Source: an uncultured Alphaproteobacteria bacterium (GTDB lineage: Bacteria; Pseudomonadota; Alphaproteobacteria; Rhodobacterales; Rhodobacteraceae). From it: 64,000 bases of DNA. The notes below the pieces were generated by a model. It was given only the letters and a program-made list of their open reading frames with translations. It was not told the origin of the DNA and searched no databases. The stretch covers positions 1-64,000 of the forward strand of contig CACGLH010000005.1 of NCBI GenBank assembly GCA_902573735.1, in the 5' to 3' direction. The translations under genes were made by a program, and so were the position numbers. Of the stretch, positions 1 through 8,841 are shown in pieces (position 1 is the stretch's first letter; the number at the start of each line of letters is the position of its first letter).

Positions 1-1384
1 TATAATTTCTTCTGGTGGGGCTGGAATGGCTTTAGCTAGGTGGATTGATAATGGTTCTCCACCTTTTGATCTTTGGGAAGTGGACCTAAGAAGAGCAGAA
101 CCTTTTCAAATTAATCGTAAATACTTAAAAGAAAGGGTAATGGAAAGTTTAGGTCTATTATATGCTGACCATTTTCCATATCTTCAACCAAAAACAAGTC
201 GAAATATTAGACGTTCTCCTTTTCATAACTACTTGAAAGATCTAGGAGCTGTGTTTGGTGAAGTGGCTGGTTATGAAAGAGCTAATTGGTTTTCAACTTT
301 CAATCAAAAACCAGAATATCAATATTCATGGGGAAAACAAAACTGGTTTGAAAATCAAAAAAAAGAACATACGGCAGTCAGACAAAATATTGGTATATTT
401 GATATGTCATCATTTGGTAAAATAAGGGTTGATGGAGAAGGTGCTTTAAATTTTTTACAGGAAATTTGTACGGCTCAAATTAATATACAAATTGGAAGAA
501 TTGTTTATACGCAAATGCTTAATGAAAAAGGTGGTATAGAATCTGACCTTACAATTTCTCGTTTGGGTGAAAAATCTTTTTTATTAGTTGTACCATGCGC
601 AACATTACAAAGAGATTTGTCTTATTTAAATAAGAAAAATAATTCTAATGAGGTTATGATTATTGATATAAGCTCTTCAGAAGGAGTACTTTCAATAATG
701 GGACCTAACTCAAGAAAATTATTAGAATGCGTTTCTCCAAATAACTTTAGTAATTCAGCTCATCCATTTGGAACTTGGAAAAATATAGAAATTGGATCAG
801 GCTTAGCTAGAGCACATCGTGTGAGCTATGTAGGAGAACTTGGTTGGGAAATTTATATAAGTTCTGACCAGTGCGCACATGTTTTTGAAGAAATATGGAA
901 ATTCCAACAAGAAATGAAGTTTAATCTTTGCGGCATTCATGCATTAGATAGTTGTAGAATTGAAAAAGCATATAGGCATTTTGGTCATGATATTACAGAT
1001 GAAGATCATATAGTTGATGCAGGTCTTTCTTTTACTGCAGATTTGTCCAAAAAAAATTTTGAAGGAAAAGAGTCAATACTTAATAAAAGAAAAATTGGTT
1101 CAAGTAAAAAAATGTTACAGTTCAAATTAAATGATCCAAGTAAAATGATTTACCATAATGAACCAGTTCTGAGGGGTAATAAAATTGTAGGATACTTAAC
1201 TTCAGGTAATTTTGGCCACACTTTAGGTGGTTGTATTGGATTAGGATATGTAGATTCAAAAAACTTATCTAATGAAGAAATCTTGTCCTTTGATTATAGT
1301 ATAGATGTAGCGGGAGAAATTGTAACTGCGGAAGCCAGTTTGAAACCTATGTATGATCCAAAGTCTGAAAGAGTAAGAATGTAA
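1..1384 (+). CDS. Dimethylglycine/sarcosine dehydrogenase-like protein, C-terminal part (5' end outside window)
   Basis: The frame is open to the left window edge, so the gene starts upstream; the ATG at 26 is internal. The first residues (SSGGAG then ALARWID) match the end of the FAD-dependent DAO domain, where SAGGxGxALAEWI is typical. The rest is a folate-binding aminomethyltransferase (GCV_T) domain with its C-terminal barrel, as in dimethylglycine and sarcosine dehydrogenases, which oxidise N-methyl groups and pass the one-carbon unit to tetrahydrofolate. Two TAA codons in a row end it at 1382-1387, and the MttB-family gene starts directly after, so the two are probably cotranscribed for methylated-amine or betaine breakdown. 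The exact substrate cannot be told. Confidence 0.85.
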   Translation, partial: IISSGGAGMALARWIDNGSPPFDLWEVDLRRAEPFQINRKYLKERVMESLGLLYADHFPYLQPKTSRNIRRSPFHNYLKDLGAVFGEVAGYERANWFSTFNQKPEYQYSWGKQNWFENQKKEHTAVRQNIGIFDMSSFGKIRVDGEGALNFLQEICTAQINIQIGRIVYTQMLNEKGGIESDLTISRLGEKSFLLVVPCATLQRDLSYLNKKNNSNEVMIIDISSSEGVLSIMGPNSRKLLECVSPNNFSNSAHPFGTWKNIEIGSGLARAHRVSYVGELGWEIYISSDQCAHVFEEIWKFQQEMKFNLCGIHALDSCRIEKAYRHFGHDITDEDHIVDAGLSFTADLSKKNFEGKESILNKRKIGSSKKMLQFKLNDPSKMIYHNEPVLRGNKIVGYLTSGNFGHTLGGCIGLGYVDSKNLSNEEILSFDYSIDVAGEIVTAEASLKPMYDPKSERVRM

Positions 1385-1387
1385 TAA

Positions 1388-2941
1388 ATGACAATAGATG
1401 TACCAAATAAGGAGATTAATAAGAGATCAGGTGGGAGAAGTGCTAGGCAAGCTTTGAGGTCTGCACCGTTGGCAAAAGAGTTACGTCCTGTAAAGCCTGG
1501 ATTAATTGGAGGTTCATATAATCCATTAACTGATGAAGAGATTTTTAGAATTCACAATTCAGCTTTACAGGTATTAGAAGAGATAGGTCTTGCGGATGCA
1601 CCTGAAAGTGGAGTTAAAGCAATGACTTCAGTTGGTGCAATTTTAGGTGAAGATGGAAGATTAAGGTTTCCTAGGGAATTAGTTGAAAAAACCTTATCTT
1701 ATGCTGCACGAGATTTTACACTGCACAGTCGTTCAAATAAAAATAGCCTTTTATTAGAAAAAAATCGTGTTCATTACGGAACTGCTGGCGCAGCAGTTCA
1801 TGTCGTAGATTTAGAAACGAACGACTATAGAGATAGTACAATTTCAGATTTATTTGCTGCGGCTAAATTATCTGATCATCTTGATAACATTCATTTTCTG
1901 CAAAGACCTATGATTTGTAGAGATATTACAGATAATTTTGAAATGGATTTAAATACCGTTTTTGCATGTTGTGCTGGAACAAGCAAACATGTAGGAGTTT
2001 CATTCACTGAAGCTTCATATGTAAAACCAATTATGGAAATGGTACACATATTATCTGGTGGAAAGAATTCTTGGTTTGAGAAACCATTTATATCAAATTC
2101 GAATTGTTTTGTTGTACCTCCTCTAAAATTTGCAACTGAAAGTTGTTTAGTAATGGAAGAATGTATTAAATCAGGAATGCCAATTCTTCTTTTATCTGCA
2201 GGTCAAGCTGGAGCAACTGCTCCTGCACCCATTGCTGGAGCAATAGTACAAGCTGTGGCTGAATGTTTAGCTGGTTTAGTATATGTAAATTCAATAGAAA
2301 AAGGTTTCCCAGCTATTTTTGGTACTTGGCCTTTTGTTTCAGATTTAAGAACTGGTGCAATGTCTGGAGGATCTGGTGAGCAGGCTCTACTTACAGCGGG
2401 GTGTGCACAAATGCATAGATTTTATAATCTCCCTGGAGGTGCAGCTGCAGGTATCGCGGATTCCAAATTACCTAATATGCAAGCAGGTTGGGAGCAGGCC
2501 ACATCAAATGTTATGGCTGGATTAGCTGGACTTAATTTAGTATATGAATCTGCAGGAATGCATGCTTCCCTTCTGGGGTTTTGTTTAGAGAGTTTAGTTC
2601 TAGGGGATGATTTACTTGGTCAAGCACTAAGATGTGTAAAAGGAATAGATGTAAACAACGCTAGTTTAAGCTTAGAAACAATGAGGGATATTTGTTTAAA
2701 TGGTCCTGGTCATTATTTAGGTCATAATCAAACATTAAGTTTAATGCAAACAGAATACATTTATCCAGTTTTAGGAGATAGAACTAGTCCAAAAGAATGG
2801 GCTGAGAATGGTAAACCAGATCTTTTATTAAAAGCAAAAGAGAGAACAAAAGATTTACTTTCAACACCAACAAAAGAAGAATTGAATCCATCATTAAGAA
2901 AAGAAATAATGCAAAAATTTCCTATACATTTGAAAATTTAA
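1388..2941 (+). CDS. Trimethylamine methyltransferase (MttB) family protein, non-pyrrolysine type
   Basis: This 517-residue protein is an MttB-superfamily member by its overall pattern: an N-terminal TDEEIFRIHNSALQVLEEIG stretch, a central GQAGATAPAPIAGAIVQA segment, GTWPFVSDLRTGAMSGGSGE, and a C-terminal GHYLGHNQTL region. There is no in-frame amber codon, so it lacks pyrrolysine and belongs with the glycine-betaine-type methyltransferases rather than true trimethylamine methyltransferase. Family members move a methyl group from a quaternary amine to a corrinoid protein; no corrinoid protein is visible here. It starts three bases after the stop of the GCV_T-domain gene, suggesting a joint role in stepwise demethylation. 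The substrate is inferred only as a methylated amine. Confidence 0.85.
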   Translation: MTIDVPNKEINKRSGGRSARQALRSAPLAKELRPVKPGLIGGSYNPLTDEEIFRIHNSALQVLEEIGLADAPESGVKAMTSVGAILGEDGRLRFPRELVEKTLSYAARDFTLHSRSNKNSLLLEKNRVHYGTAGAAVHVVDLETNDYRDSTISDLFAAAKLSDHLDNIHFLQRPMICRDITDNFEMDLNTVFACCAGTSKHVGVSFTEASYVKPIMEMVHILSGGKNSWFEKPFISNSNCFVVPPLKFATESCLVMEECIKSGMPILLLSAGQAGATAPAPIAGAIVQAVAECLAGLVYVNSIEKGFPAIFGTWPFVSDLRTGAMSGGSGEQALLTAGCAQMHRFYNLPGGAAAGIADSKLPNMQAGWEQATSNVMAGLAGLNLVYESAGMHASLLGFCLESLVLGDDLLGQALRCVKGIDVNNASLSLETMRDICLNGPGHYLGHNQTLSLMQTEYIYPVLGDRTSPKEWAENGKPDLLLKAKERTKDLLSTPTKEELNPSLRKEIMQKFPIHLKI

Positions 2942-2948
2942 AATTGCT

Positions 2949-3710
2949 TTAGCCTTTAATTCTATAACCTGTTTTAAAAATTAAACCTATTATAATTAAG
3001 CATATTAATAAAAAAATAGTTATAAAACTTAAAGAAGTAATAATAGCTATATCTGCTGTACCAAAAAAACTCCATCTAAATCCATTTATTACATAAAATA
3101 TTGGATTAAATTTTGACACAAACTGCCATAATTCTGGAAGCATTTCCACTGAATAAAAGCTTCCTCCAAGGAAAACTAAAGGCGTAATTATTAACAATGG
3201 AATTAATTGAAGTTTCTCAAAATTTGTTGCCCAAATACCTACAATGAAACCAAAAAGTGAAAAAGTAATACTTATTAAAATTAATAAAAAAAGCATCAAT
3301 AAAGGATGCTTAATATAAAAATCAACAAATATTGTAGATGTAAATAAAATTAATACACTTATCAAAAGTGACTTACTTACTGCTGCTCCAGCATATCCAA
3401 TAACTATTTCATATGCTGAGATAGGGGCTGACATAATTTCAAAAATCGAACCATTATATTTAGGTAAATATATACCAAATGCTGCAAAATTAACACTTGT
3501 AGTCATAATTGAAAGCATTATCAGTCCTGGTACAATAAATGCTCCATATGATACATTATCAATCGTTGATATCTTAGTCCCAATTGCTGCACCAAACACA
3601 ATAAAATAGAGTGAGGTTGAAAGAACAGGCGCTAAAATACTTTGCATTATAGTTCTTAATGCTCTTGCCATTTCGAATTTATAGATAGCTTTAATTGAGT
3701 TAAAGTTCAC
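2949..3710 (-). CDS. ABC-2 type transporter permease (YadH-like)
   Basis: Inner-membrane permease of 253 residues with six predicted hydrophobic segments and the ABC-2 pattern (FIVPGLIMLSIMTTSVN, then SAPISAYEIVIGYAGAA, and a late LGGSFYSVEMLPELWQF loop). It resembles E. coli YadH and NodJ/DrrB-type exporters. The start is GTG at 3708-3710, overlapping the end of the ATPase gene by 11 bases, so the two are translationally coupled. It converges on the MttB-family gene with a gap of seven bases. The exported substrate is not known. Confidence 0.88.
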   Translation of the reverse strand: MNFNSIKAIYKFEMARALRTIMQSILAPVLSTSLYFIVFGAAIGTKISTIDNVSYGAFIVPGLIMLSIMTTSVNFAAFGIYLPKYNGSIFEIMSAPISAYEIVIGYAGAAVSKSLLISVLILFTSTIFVDFYIKHPLLMLFLLILISITFSLFGFIVGIWATNFEKLQLIPLLIITPLVFLGGSFYSVEMLPELWQFVSKFNPIFYVINGFRWSFFGTADIAIITSLSFITIFLLICLIIIGLIFKTGYRIKG

Positions 3711-4629
3711 CTTTTACCCTCTCACTAATTATATCTAAAAAAATGTCCTCGAGGGAACTTTCTTCTGTTTTTATATCAATTACAGGGATCTTTAATTTAG
3801 AAATAATCTTAATCACATTTGTTATGTTAATATCTTGATTATTTTTTAATTTCTTAATGACTAAACAAAGATTATCGTTAGTAATGAAGCAGTCAAAATC
3901 TTTAATTTTATCTGGTATTTCATATATCTTCTTTCCAAATTCTATTATAATAGACTTATTTCCAAACTTATTGATTAGATTTTCTTTGTTTTCAACTAAA
4001 ATCAATTCTCCTTTATCAATTATACCTATTCTATCAGCTATAGTTTCTGCTTCTTTAATGTAATGAGTTGTTAATATAACTGTAACGCCACTTTGTTTAA
4101 GCTGAAGGATCATATCCCACATTTCTTTTCTTAGTTGAATATCTACTCCAGAAGTAGGCTCATCTAAAAAAAGAATTTTAGGATTATGAGAAAGTGCTTT
4201 AGCTATTAGCACTCTTCTCTTCATTCCACCAGACAAGGTAATTATTGAAGAATTTTTTTTATCCCATAGCTTTAAAGATTGAATTACATTTTTGATATAT
4301 TTATCGTCAGGTTTTAGTCCAAAAAGCCCTCTTGAAAAATTTACTGTATTTAAAACGCTTTCATAACTGTCCAGTGGAAATTCTTGGGGAACAAGGCCAA
4401 TCAATGATCTTGTTTTTCTATAATCTTTTAAAGTATCAAAGTTTGAAACTTTAATAAGTCCTTTTGTTTGTTTTATCAATCCACATATACAAGATATAAG
4501 TGTAGTCTTACCTGCTCCATTAGGTCCAAGCAAAGCAAAAATTTCTCCTCTTTTTATATCTAAAGATATATTTGATAGAGCGTAAAAATTATTAGAGTAA
4601 ACTTTGGTTACATTTTTTATAGAAATCAT
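3700..4629 (-). CDS. ABC transporter ATP-binding protein (YadG-like)
   Basis: ATPase subunit of 309 residues that energises the permease encoded just downstream. Walker A is GPNGAGKT at residues 35-42, the signature LSGGMKRR at 132-139, Walker B ILFLDEP at 152-158 and the switch histidine near residue 189 (TTHY). About 80 C-terminal residues beyond the nucleotide-binding domain form the extra domain common to NodI/DrrA/YadG-type ATPases. ATG start. The pair forms a complete two-gene exporter of unknown substrate. Confidence 0.92.
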   Translation of the reverse strand: MISIKNVTKVYSNNFYALSNISLDIKRGEIFALLGPNGAGKTTLISCICGLIKQTKGLIKVSNFDTLKDYRKTRSLIGLVPQEFPLDSYESVLNTVNFSRGLFGLKPDDKYIKNVIQSLKLWDKKNSSIITLSGGMKRRVLIAKALSHNPKILFLDEPTSGVDIQLRKEMWDMILQLKQSGVTVILTTHYIKEAETIADRIGIIDKGELILVENKENLINKFGNKSIIIEFGKKIYEIPDKIKDFDCFITNDNLCLVIKKLKNNQDINITNVIKIISKLKIPVIDIKTEESSLEDIFLDIISERVKGEL

Positions 4630-4643
4630 TGGTAATTTTTTTA

Positions 4644-5687
4644 CTAAATTGGAAAAGGAAACTCTCTGTGTACTTTATCCAAATGACTCAAGACCTCATC
4701 TGATAATTCCATATCCAAACCATTAATTATGGTTTTTAACTGTTCATTTGTAGTAGCTCCAAAAATTGTAGATCCCATAAATGGTTTTGTATCACAAAAC
4801 GCAAGAGCCATATGTACGGGATTTAATTGATACTTTTTAGCAATGTTGAGATAATTAGCTACAGCTAATAATGATCTTGGGTTTAATCTTCCCATTAATC
4901 CAGGTGTCGCTTTAAGTCGTGATTTTTCTGGTACTTTTCCATCCTGATACTTGCCTGACAATAACCCAGCGGCTAGCGGTGAATAAGATAGTAGGCTTAT
5001 ATTTTCATTATGACTCACTTCAGCAAGATCAGTGTCATAAAATCTGCATAATAAGCTATATTCATTTTGAATTGAAACAACATGATCAAAATTATTCTCA
5101 TTTGCAATTTTTATAAATTGCATTGTTCCCCATGCAGTTTCATTTGATAACCCAATATTTCTTATTTTTCCTTCTTTAACTTTTTTTGAAAGAAAATTTA
5201 AAATGTCAAAAATATCTTGTTTTATCTTTTTGGTATTTTGATTGGAAGGGTTATACTTCCAATTTTGTCTAAAGTGATAAGAGCCTCTATTTGGCCAATG
5301 TAATTGATAAAGATCTATATAATCAGTATTAAGTCTTTTTAAGCTTTTAGTTAAAGCTTCTTCTAGTGTATGTTCATTTATAGGTTTTCCTTCTCTAACA
5401 GTTTTATTACCTATACCTACAACTTTCGTTGCAATAATTATATCATCTCTTTTTTTTCTTTTTCTGAGCCAATTACCAATTATTTTTTCTGTATCTCCAG
5501 CTGTTTCTTTTCGTAATGGATTTGTGGGGTACATTTCAGCGGTATCTACAAAATTAATTCCATTATCTAATGAAAAATCTAATTGCCAATGCCCATCATT
5601 TTCAGAAGTTGCCTCTCCCCATGTCATTGATCCCAAACAATAACTAGATACTTGAAGTTCACTATTTCCCAGTTTATTAAATTTCAA
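4644..5687 (-). CDS. Aldo/keto reductase (Tas-like)
   Basis: A 347-residue NADPH-dependent aldo/keto reductase. The family pattern is clear: LGxSxLxVSSYCLGSMTWGE near the N-terminus, the active-site DTAEMYP (Asp and Tyr), catalytic Lys in IIATKVVG, the YIDLYQLHWP strand, and a C-terminal SxxxFGATTNEQL cofactor motif. The long insert after the active-site tyrosine and the MTWGE motif point to the Tas branch. The start is TTG at 5685-5687, preceded by a GGAAG ribosome-binding site. It lies between the ABC pair and a CoA transferase on the same strand; substrate unknown. Confidence 0.9.
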   Translation of the reverse strand: MKFNKLGNSELQVSSYCLGSMTWGEATSENDGHWQLDFSLDNGINFVDTAEMYPTNPLRKETAGDTEKIIGNWLRKRKKRDDIIIATKVVGIGNKTVREGKPINEHTLEEALTKSLKRLNTDYIDLYQLHWPNRGSYHFRQNWKYNPSNQNTKKIKQDIFDILNFLSKKVKEGKIRNIGLSNETAWGTMQFIKIANENNFDHVVSIQNEYSLLCRFYDTDLAEVSHNENISLLSYSPLAAGLLSGKYQDGKVPEKSRLKATPGLMGRLNPRSLLAVANYLNIAKKYQLNPVHMALAFCDTKPFMGSTIFGATTNEQLKTIINGLDMELSDEVLSHLDKVHREFPFPI

Positions 5688-5691
5688 TTTA

Positions 5692-6834
5692 TTACTTCCA
5701 AATTTTGTTTGACAGGATATTTTTCTTTATCATTTGGTTGCTATCGCCAAGTTCAGGTGCTATTTTTTTATAACTTAATTTTAAGTTATCATAGAGTATT
5801 GGAGTTCTTACAAATTTTTCACCATTAATAGATTTTATCATTTTTCTAGATCTTGTCTGAACATGATTTAAAGCTTCACTAATAGAATTTACATTTCCAA
5901 CTGGAACTTTTGCTTTATTTAAGATTTTGATAATTTTTTCTTTTTTAAATTTTTTTAATTTATTTGACAATTCACTAATTAATTCAATTCTATTTTTAAT
6001 TCTTTTTTTGTTAGTTGAAAATTTTTTTGAATTCGCAAAATCCCACTCAAAAGCATTGCAAAGTGATTTGAACTGTTGATCGTTTCCGCACGCAATAATT
6101 ATGTCACCATCTTTAGCTTCAAATAATTGGTATGGCACTATCGAAGGATGTTTATTACCCATTCTTTCGGGTTCTTTATCATTAAGCAAATAGGTTGAAG
6201 CTTGGTTAGCTAAAACAGCTAATTGTGTGTCGTATAATGACATATCAATAAAACTACCTATTCCAGTTTTCTTTCTTGAATGAAGTGCTGCTTGAATTGC
6301 TATTACACTATAAAGTGAGGTAAAAATATCTGCATAAGCAACACCAGGTTTGATTGGTGGTCCATCTTTTTCTCCTGTTATACTCATTATTCCTGCCATA
6401 GCTTGGATTACAAAATCATATCCAGGTAATAAGGCTAATGGACCATTTTGGCCAAATCCTGTAATTGAGCAATATATAATTGATTTATTAATTTTTTTTA
6501 TATTCTTATAATCTAATTTATATTCTTTTAAATTATTAACTTTATAATTTTCTATGATTATGTCAGCATTTTTTGCCAAATGTTGAACCATTTCAAGCTC
6601 ATTTTTTTTCTTAAAATTAGCAACAAAAGATGATTTTCCTCTATTGGTACATTTGAAATAAGAGCTATTATTATTAAAACTATCTTCTCCCCATTTTCTA
6701 GTTTCATCTCCCATTGGAGATTCTACTTTGATGACTTCTGCACCTAGATCCGCTAGTAATTGACCAGCCCAAGGACCGGCTAATACTCTAGCAAGTTCTA
6801 AAACCTTTAAGCCATATAATGGAGACTTCATCAT
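5692..6834 (-). CDS. CaiB/BaiF family (class III) CoA transferase
   Basis: This 380-residue protein begins with the class III CoA-transferase hallmark GLKVLELARVLAGPWAGQ, followed by LADLGAEVIKVE and a later YDFVIQAMAGIMSITG. The catalytic aspartate of the family is expected in VAYADIFTSLYS. Such enzymes move CoA between an acyl-CoA donor and a free carboxylic acid (formyl, carnitine, succinyl and others). It is the first gene of the minus-strand run with the aldo/keto reductase four bases downstream. The sequence does not show which acid is used. Confidence 0.88.
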   Translation of the reverse strand: MMKSPLYGLKVLELARVLAGPWAGQLLADLGAEVIKVESPMGDETRKWGEDSFNNNSSYFKCTNRGKSSFVANFKKKNELEMVQHLAKNADIIIENYKVNNLKEYKLDYKNIKKINKSIIYCSITGFGQNGPLALLPGYDFVIQAMAGIMSITGEKDGPPIKPGVAYADIFTSLYSVIAIQAALHSRKKTGIGSFIDMSLYDTQLAVLANQASTYLLNDKEPERMGNKHPSIVPYQLFEAKDGDIIIACGNDQQFKSLCNAFEWDFANSKKFSTNKKRIKNRIELISELSNKLKKFKKEKIIKILNKAKVPVGNVNSISEALNHVQTRSRKMIKSINGEKFVRTPILYDNLKLSYKKIAPELGDSNQMIKKNILSNKIWK

Positions 6835-6985
6835 TTTAATTAAAATTTACAAAATTAATAGTTGCTAAATTATGTATGATTATTAAATAAATCTTATAAA
6901 ATGTCACTTTAATATCATTAATCACATAGAGTGTTATTTGTATTAATCCTATAATGATTTCTTTAATATCAATCAAGGAGTTAAG

Positions 6986-7795
6986 ATGAAATTATGGTCC
7001 TGGTTAAAAAATAAGTTTAAAAAGTCTGGTATAGTAGCTGTAATTCGATTAGAAGGTGTGATTTCTACTGGTGGAAGATTTGGTGGTGGAATAAATGATC
7101 AATCACTATCCCCTCTTATAGAAAAAGCTTTCGAATTAGGGCGGTTGAAAGCAGTCGCACTAATTGTTAATTCTCCTGGTGGTTCACCATCTCAGTCATC
7201 ACTAATCGCAGCAAGAATTATACGTCTTTCCAAAAAAAAAGATATACCGGTTTTAGCTTTTTGTGAAGATGTAGCAGCTTCTGGTGGTTATTGGTTAGCA
7301 TGTTCAGCAAACGAAATTTATGCAGATGAAAATTCCATTATTGGTTCTATAGGAGTAATTTCTGCAGGCTTTGGATTCCATGAATTTATTAGTAAGCAAG
7401 GAGTTGAAAGACGAGTTTATACTTCAGGAGAAGAAAAAAGTATGCTTGATCCTTTTAAACCTGAAAAAAAGGAAGAAGTTGTTAGGCTTAGAGCTATTCA
7501 AAAAGGGATACATGAAAACTTTAAAAATTTTGTAACTGAGAGAAGATCAGAAAAGATTACTGGAAAAAAAATATTTACTGGGGAAGTGTGGGAAGCTGCT
7601 AGAGCTAAAGATTTAGGCTTAATTGATGGTATTGGTCATTTAGAAACAGTTATTACAGAAAAATTTGGAGAACATGTAAAATTAAAAAAATTAGAAAGAA
7701 AAAGAGGCCTTTTTTCAAAATTTGGTAAAGCATCCATAGATAGCATTTTTGACACGATATATGAAAAAATTGTATATTCTAAATTCAGACTTTAA
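6986..7795 (+). CDS. S49 family serine peptidase (SohB/SppA type)
   Basis: A 269-residue S49 peptidase of the short SppA/SohB type that degrades signal peptides or membrane-associated peptides. The nucleophile is Ser99 in the ASGGYW motif and the general base is Lys151 in SGEEKSMLDPF; the 52-residue spacing matches bacterial SppA. VNSPGGSP (61-68) is the oxyanion region. There is no convincing N-terminal membrane anchor, only a short basic, Trp-rich start, so it may bind the membrane peripherally. A strong AAGGAG ribosome-binding site precedes the ATG. A TATAAT hexamer lies at 6950-6955, but with no clear -35 box. Confidence 0.92.
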   Translation: MKLWSWLKNKFKKSGIVAVIRLEGVISTGGRFGGGINDQSLSPLIEKAFELGRLKAVALIVNSPGGSPSQSSLIAARIIRLSKKKDIPVLAFCEDVAASGGYWLACSANEIYADENSIIGSIGVISAGFGFHEFISKQGVERRVYTSGEEKSMLDPFKPEKKEEVVRLRAIQKGIHENFKNFVTERRSEKITGKKIFTGEVWEAARAKDLGLIDGIGHLETVITEKFGEHVKLKKLERKRGLFSKFGKASIDSIFDTIYEKIVYSKFRL

Positions 7796-7829
7796 TTAGT
7801 TCAATTTATAATTTCTTAAAGGAAAAAAA

Positions 7830-8585
7830 TTGTCAAAGACCGCATTAATTACAGGTGGTGCTAAACGTATAGGGAGAGCAATATCCTTATCGTTGGCAGA
7901 ACAAGGTTTCGATATTATTATACATTATTCTCAATCAGAAAAAGAAGCTGAAGAGTTAGTTATAAAATTAAGGAATTTAAAAGTAAATGCTTTTAGTATA
8001 CAGACTGACTTGCTTAATGATTTTGAGATATCTTCTTTAGTTGAGAGATCTAATAATCTTATTGGAAAACCTATTGATCTTTTAATAAATAATGCTTCGA
8101 TCTTTGAAAATGATAGTCTTATAAATTTGAATTTAGAAAGTTGGGATAGGCACTTTTTTACAAATTTAAAAGCTCCTGTTTTTTTATCAAAGGAATTTTC
8201 TAAACAGGTCCCTGATTATACTACAGATGAAAATAACGAAACTATATCAAGTTCAAATATAATCAACATTATTGATCAAAAGGTTCTAAATCTGAATCCA
8301 AGGTTTTTTAGTTATACTTTAGCAAAGTCTAGTTTATTAAATTTTACAAAGATAGCAGCTCAAGAATTAGCGCCTAAAATTCGTGTTAATGCTATTGGTC
8401 CAGGTCCAATATTGAAAGCAGTTCATCAAACTGAAGAGCAATTTCAAAATCAAAGAAAAAGTACGTTACTTGAGAGAGGTTCAGATGTTAAAGAAATTTC
8501 TAGAGCTGTATCCTACATCCTTTCATCTCCGGGACTCACGGGTCAATTAATCACCTTAGATGGTGGAGAACATTTGAACTGGTAA
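7830..8585 (+). CDS. SDR family oxidoreductase (FolM/pteridine reductase-like)
   Basis: Short-chain dehydrogenase of 251 residues. The nucleotide-binding motif TGGAKRIGRAI has the basic residue pattern of pteridine reductases, and NNAS stands for the usual NNAG. The catalytic pair YTLAK is intact, and the C-terminus ends with LDGGEHLNW. In other alphaproteobacteria an SDR of this kind sits upstream of uvrC-pgsA-moaD-moaE, as here. TTG start with AAAGGA seven bases upstream; no ATG fits the start of the Rossmann fold. A reductase acting on dihydropterins is plausible but unproven. Confidence 0.85.
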   Translation: MSKTALITGGAKRIGRAISLSLAEQGFDIIIHYSQSEKEAEELVIKLRNLKVNAFSIQTDLLNDFEISSLVERSNNLIGKPIDLLINNASIFENDSLINLNLESWDRHFFTNLKAPVFLSKEFSKQVPDYTTDENNETISSSNIINIIDQKVLNLNPRFFSYTLAKSSLLNFTKIAAQELAPKIRVNAIGPGPILKAVHQTEEQFQNQRKSTLLERGSDVKEISRAVSYILSSPGLTGQLITLDGGEHLNW

Positions 8586-8841
8586 TCAAAAAAAATATAT
8601 TTATGAATTATAAAAAGTATTTGAAATCAATAAGTTAAATGAATTGCACATTTTTTAGGCAACCTAATAAACCGTTAATAAATTAAAGGGTTTTTGTGCA
8701 AGAATTAATGTTTACCCCCAACGTTTTCCACAGTTTCAGTGGAAACTTTTTTATCTTCAATTTCTATGTTATAAATCATTCAATTTTTATAATCTAACAA
8801 CTATTATTTAATTTATATTAAATAAATTTAAGGCTTTATTA
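8586..8841. other. Intergenic region between the SDR gene and uvrC
   Basis: This 256-base gap is the second longest in the window. It holds one clear hairpin with a T-run (listed separately at 8725-8752) and otherwise AT-rich sequence. I found no open frame with a plausible ribosome-binding site and no tRNA-like fold. The uvrC promoter must lie in its last 90 bases unless uvrC is read from upstream. Confidence 0.5.
8725..8752 (+). terminator. Probable rho-independent terminator after the SDR gene
   Basis: The 7-base stem TTTCCAC/GTGGAAA (8725-8731 and 8739-8745) closes a 7-base loop and is followed by C and six T residues at 8747-8752. The layout is that of an intrinsic terminator for transcription from the SDR side. 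The left arm contains TTTTCCACA, which resembles a DnaA box, but a single copy inside a hairpin is better explained as part of the terminator. Confidence 0.5.

Noticed and set aside
4919-5116. A 65-codon plus-strand frame
   Set aside because: Opposite the aldo/keto reductase gene and without ribosome-binding site.
6950-6955. TATAAT as a promoter for the S49 peptidase gene
   Set aside because: No matching -35 box; such hexamers occur often by chance in this AT-rich sequence, so it is only noted in the gene entry.
8723-8732. Possible DnaA box or replication origin
   Set aside because: Only one box-like sequence, placed within a terminator-like hairpin; no dnaA, no cluster of boxes, no other origin genes.
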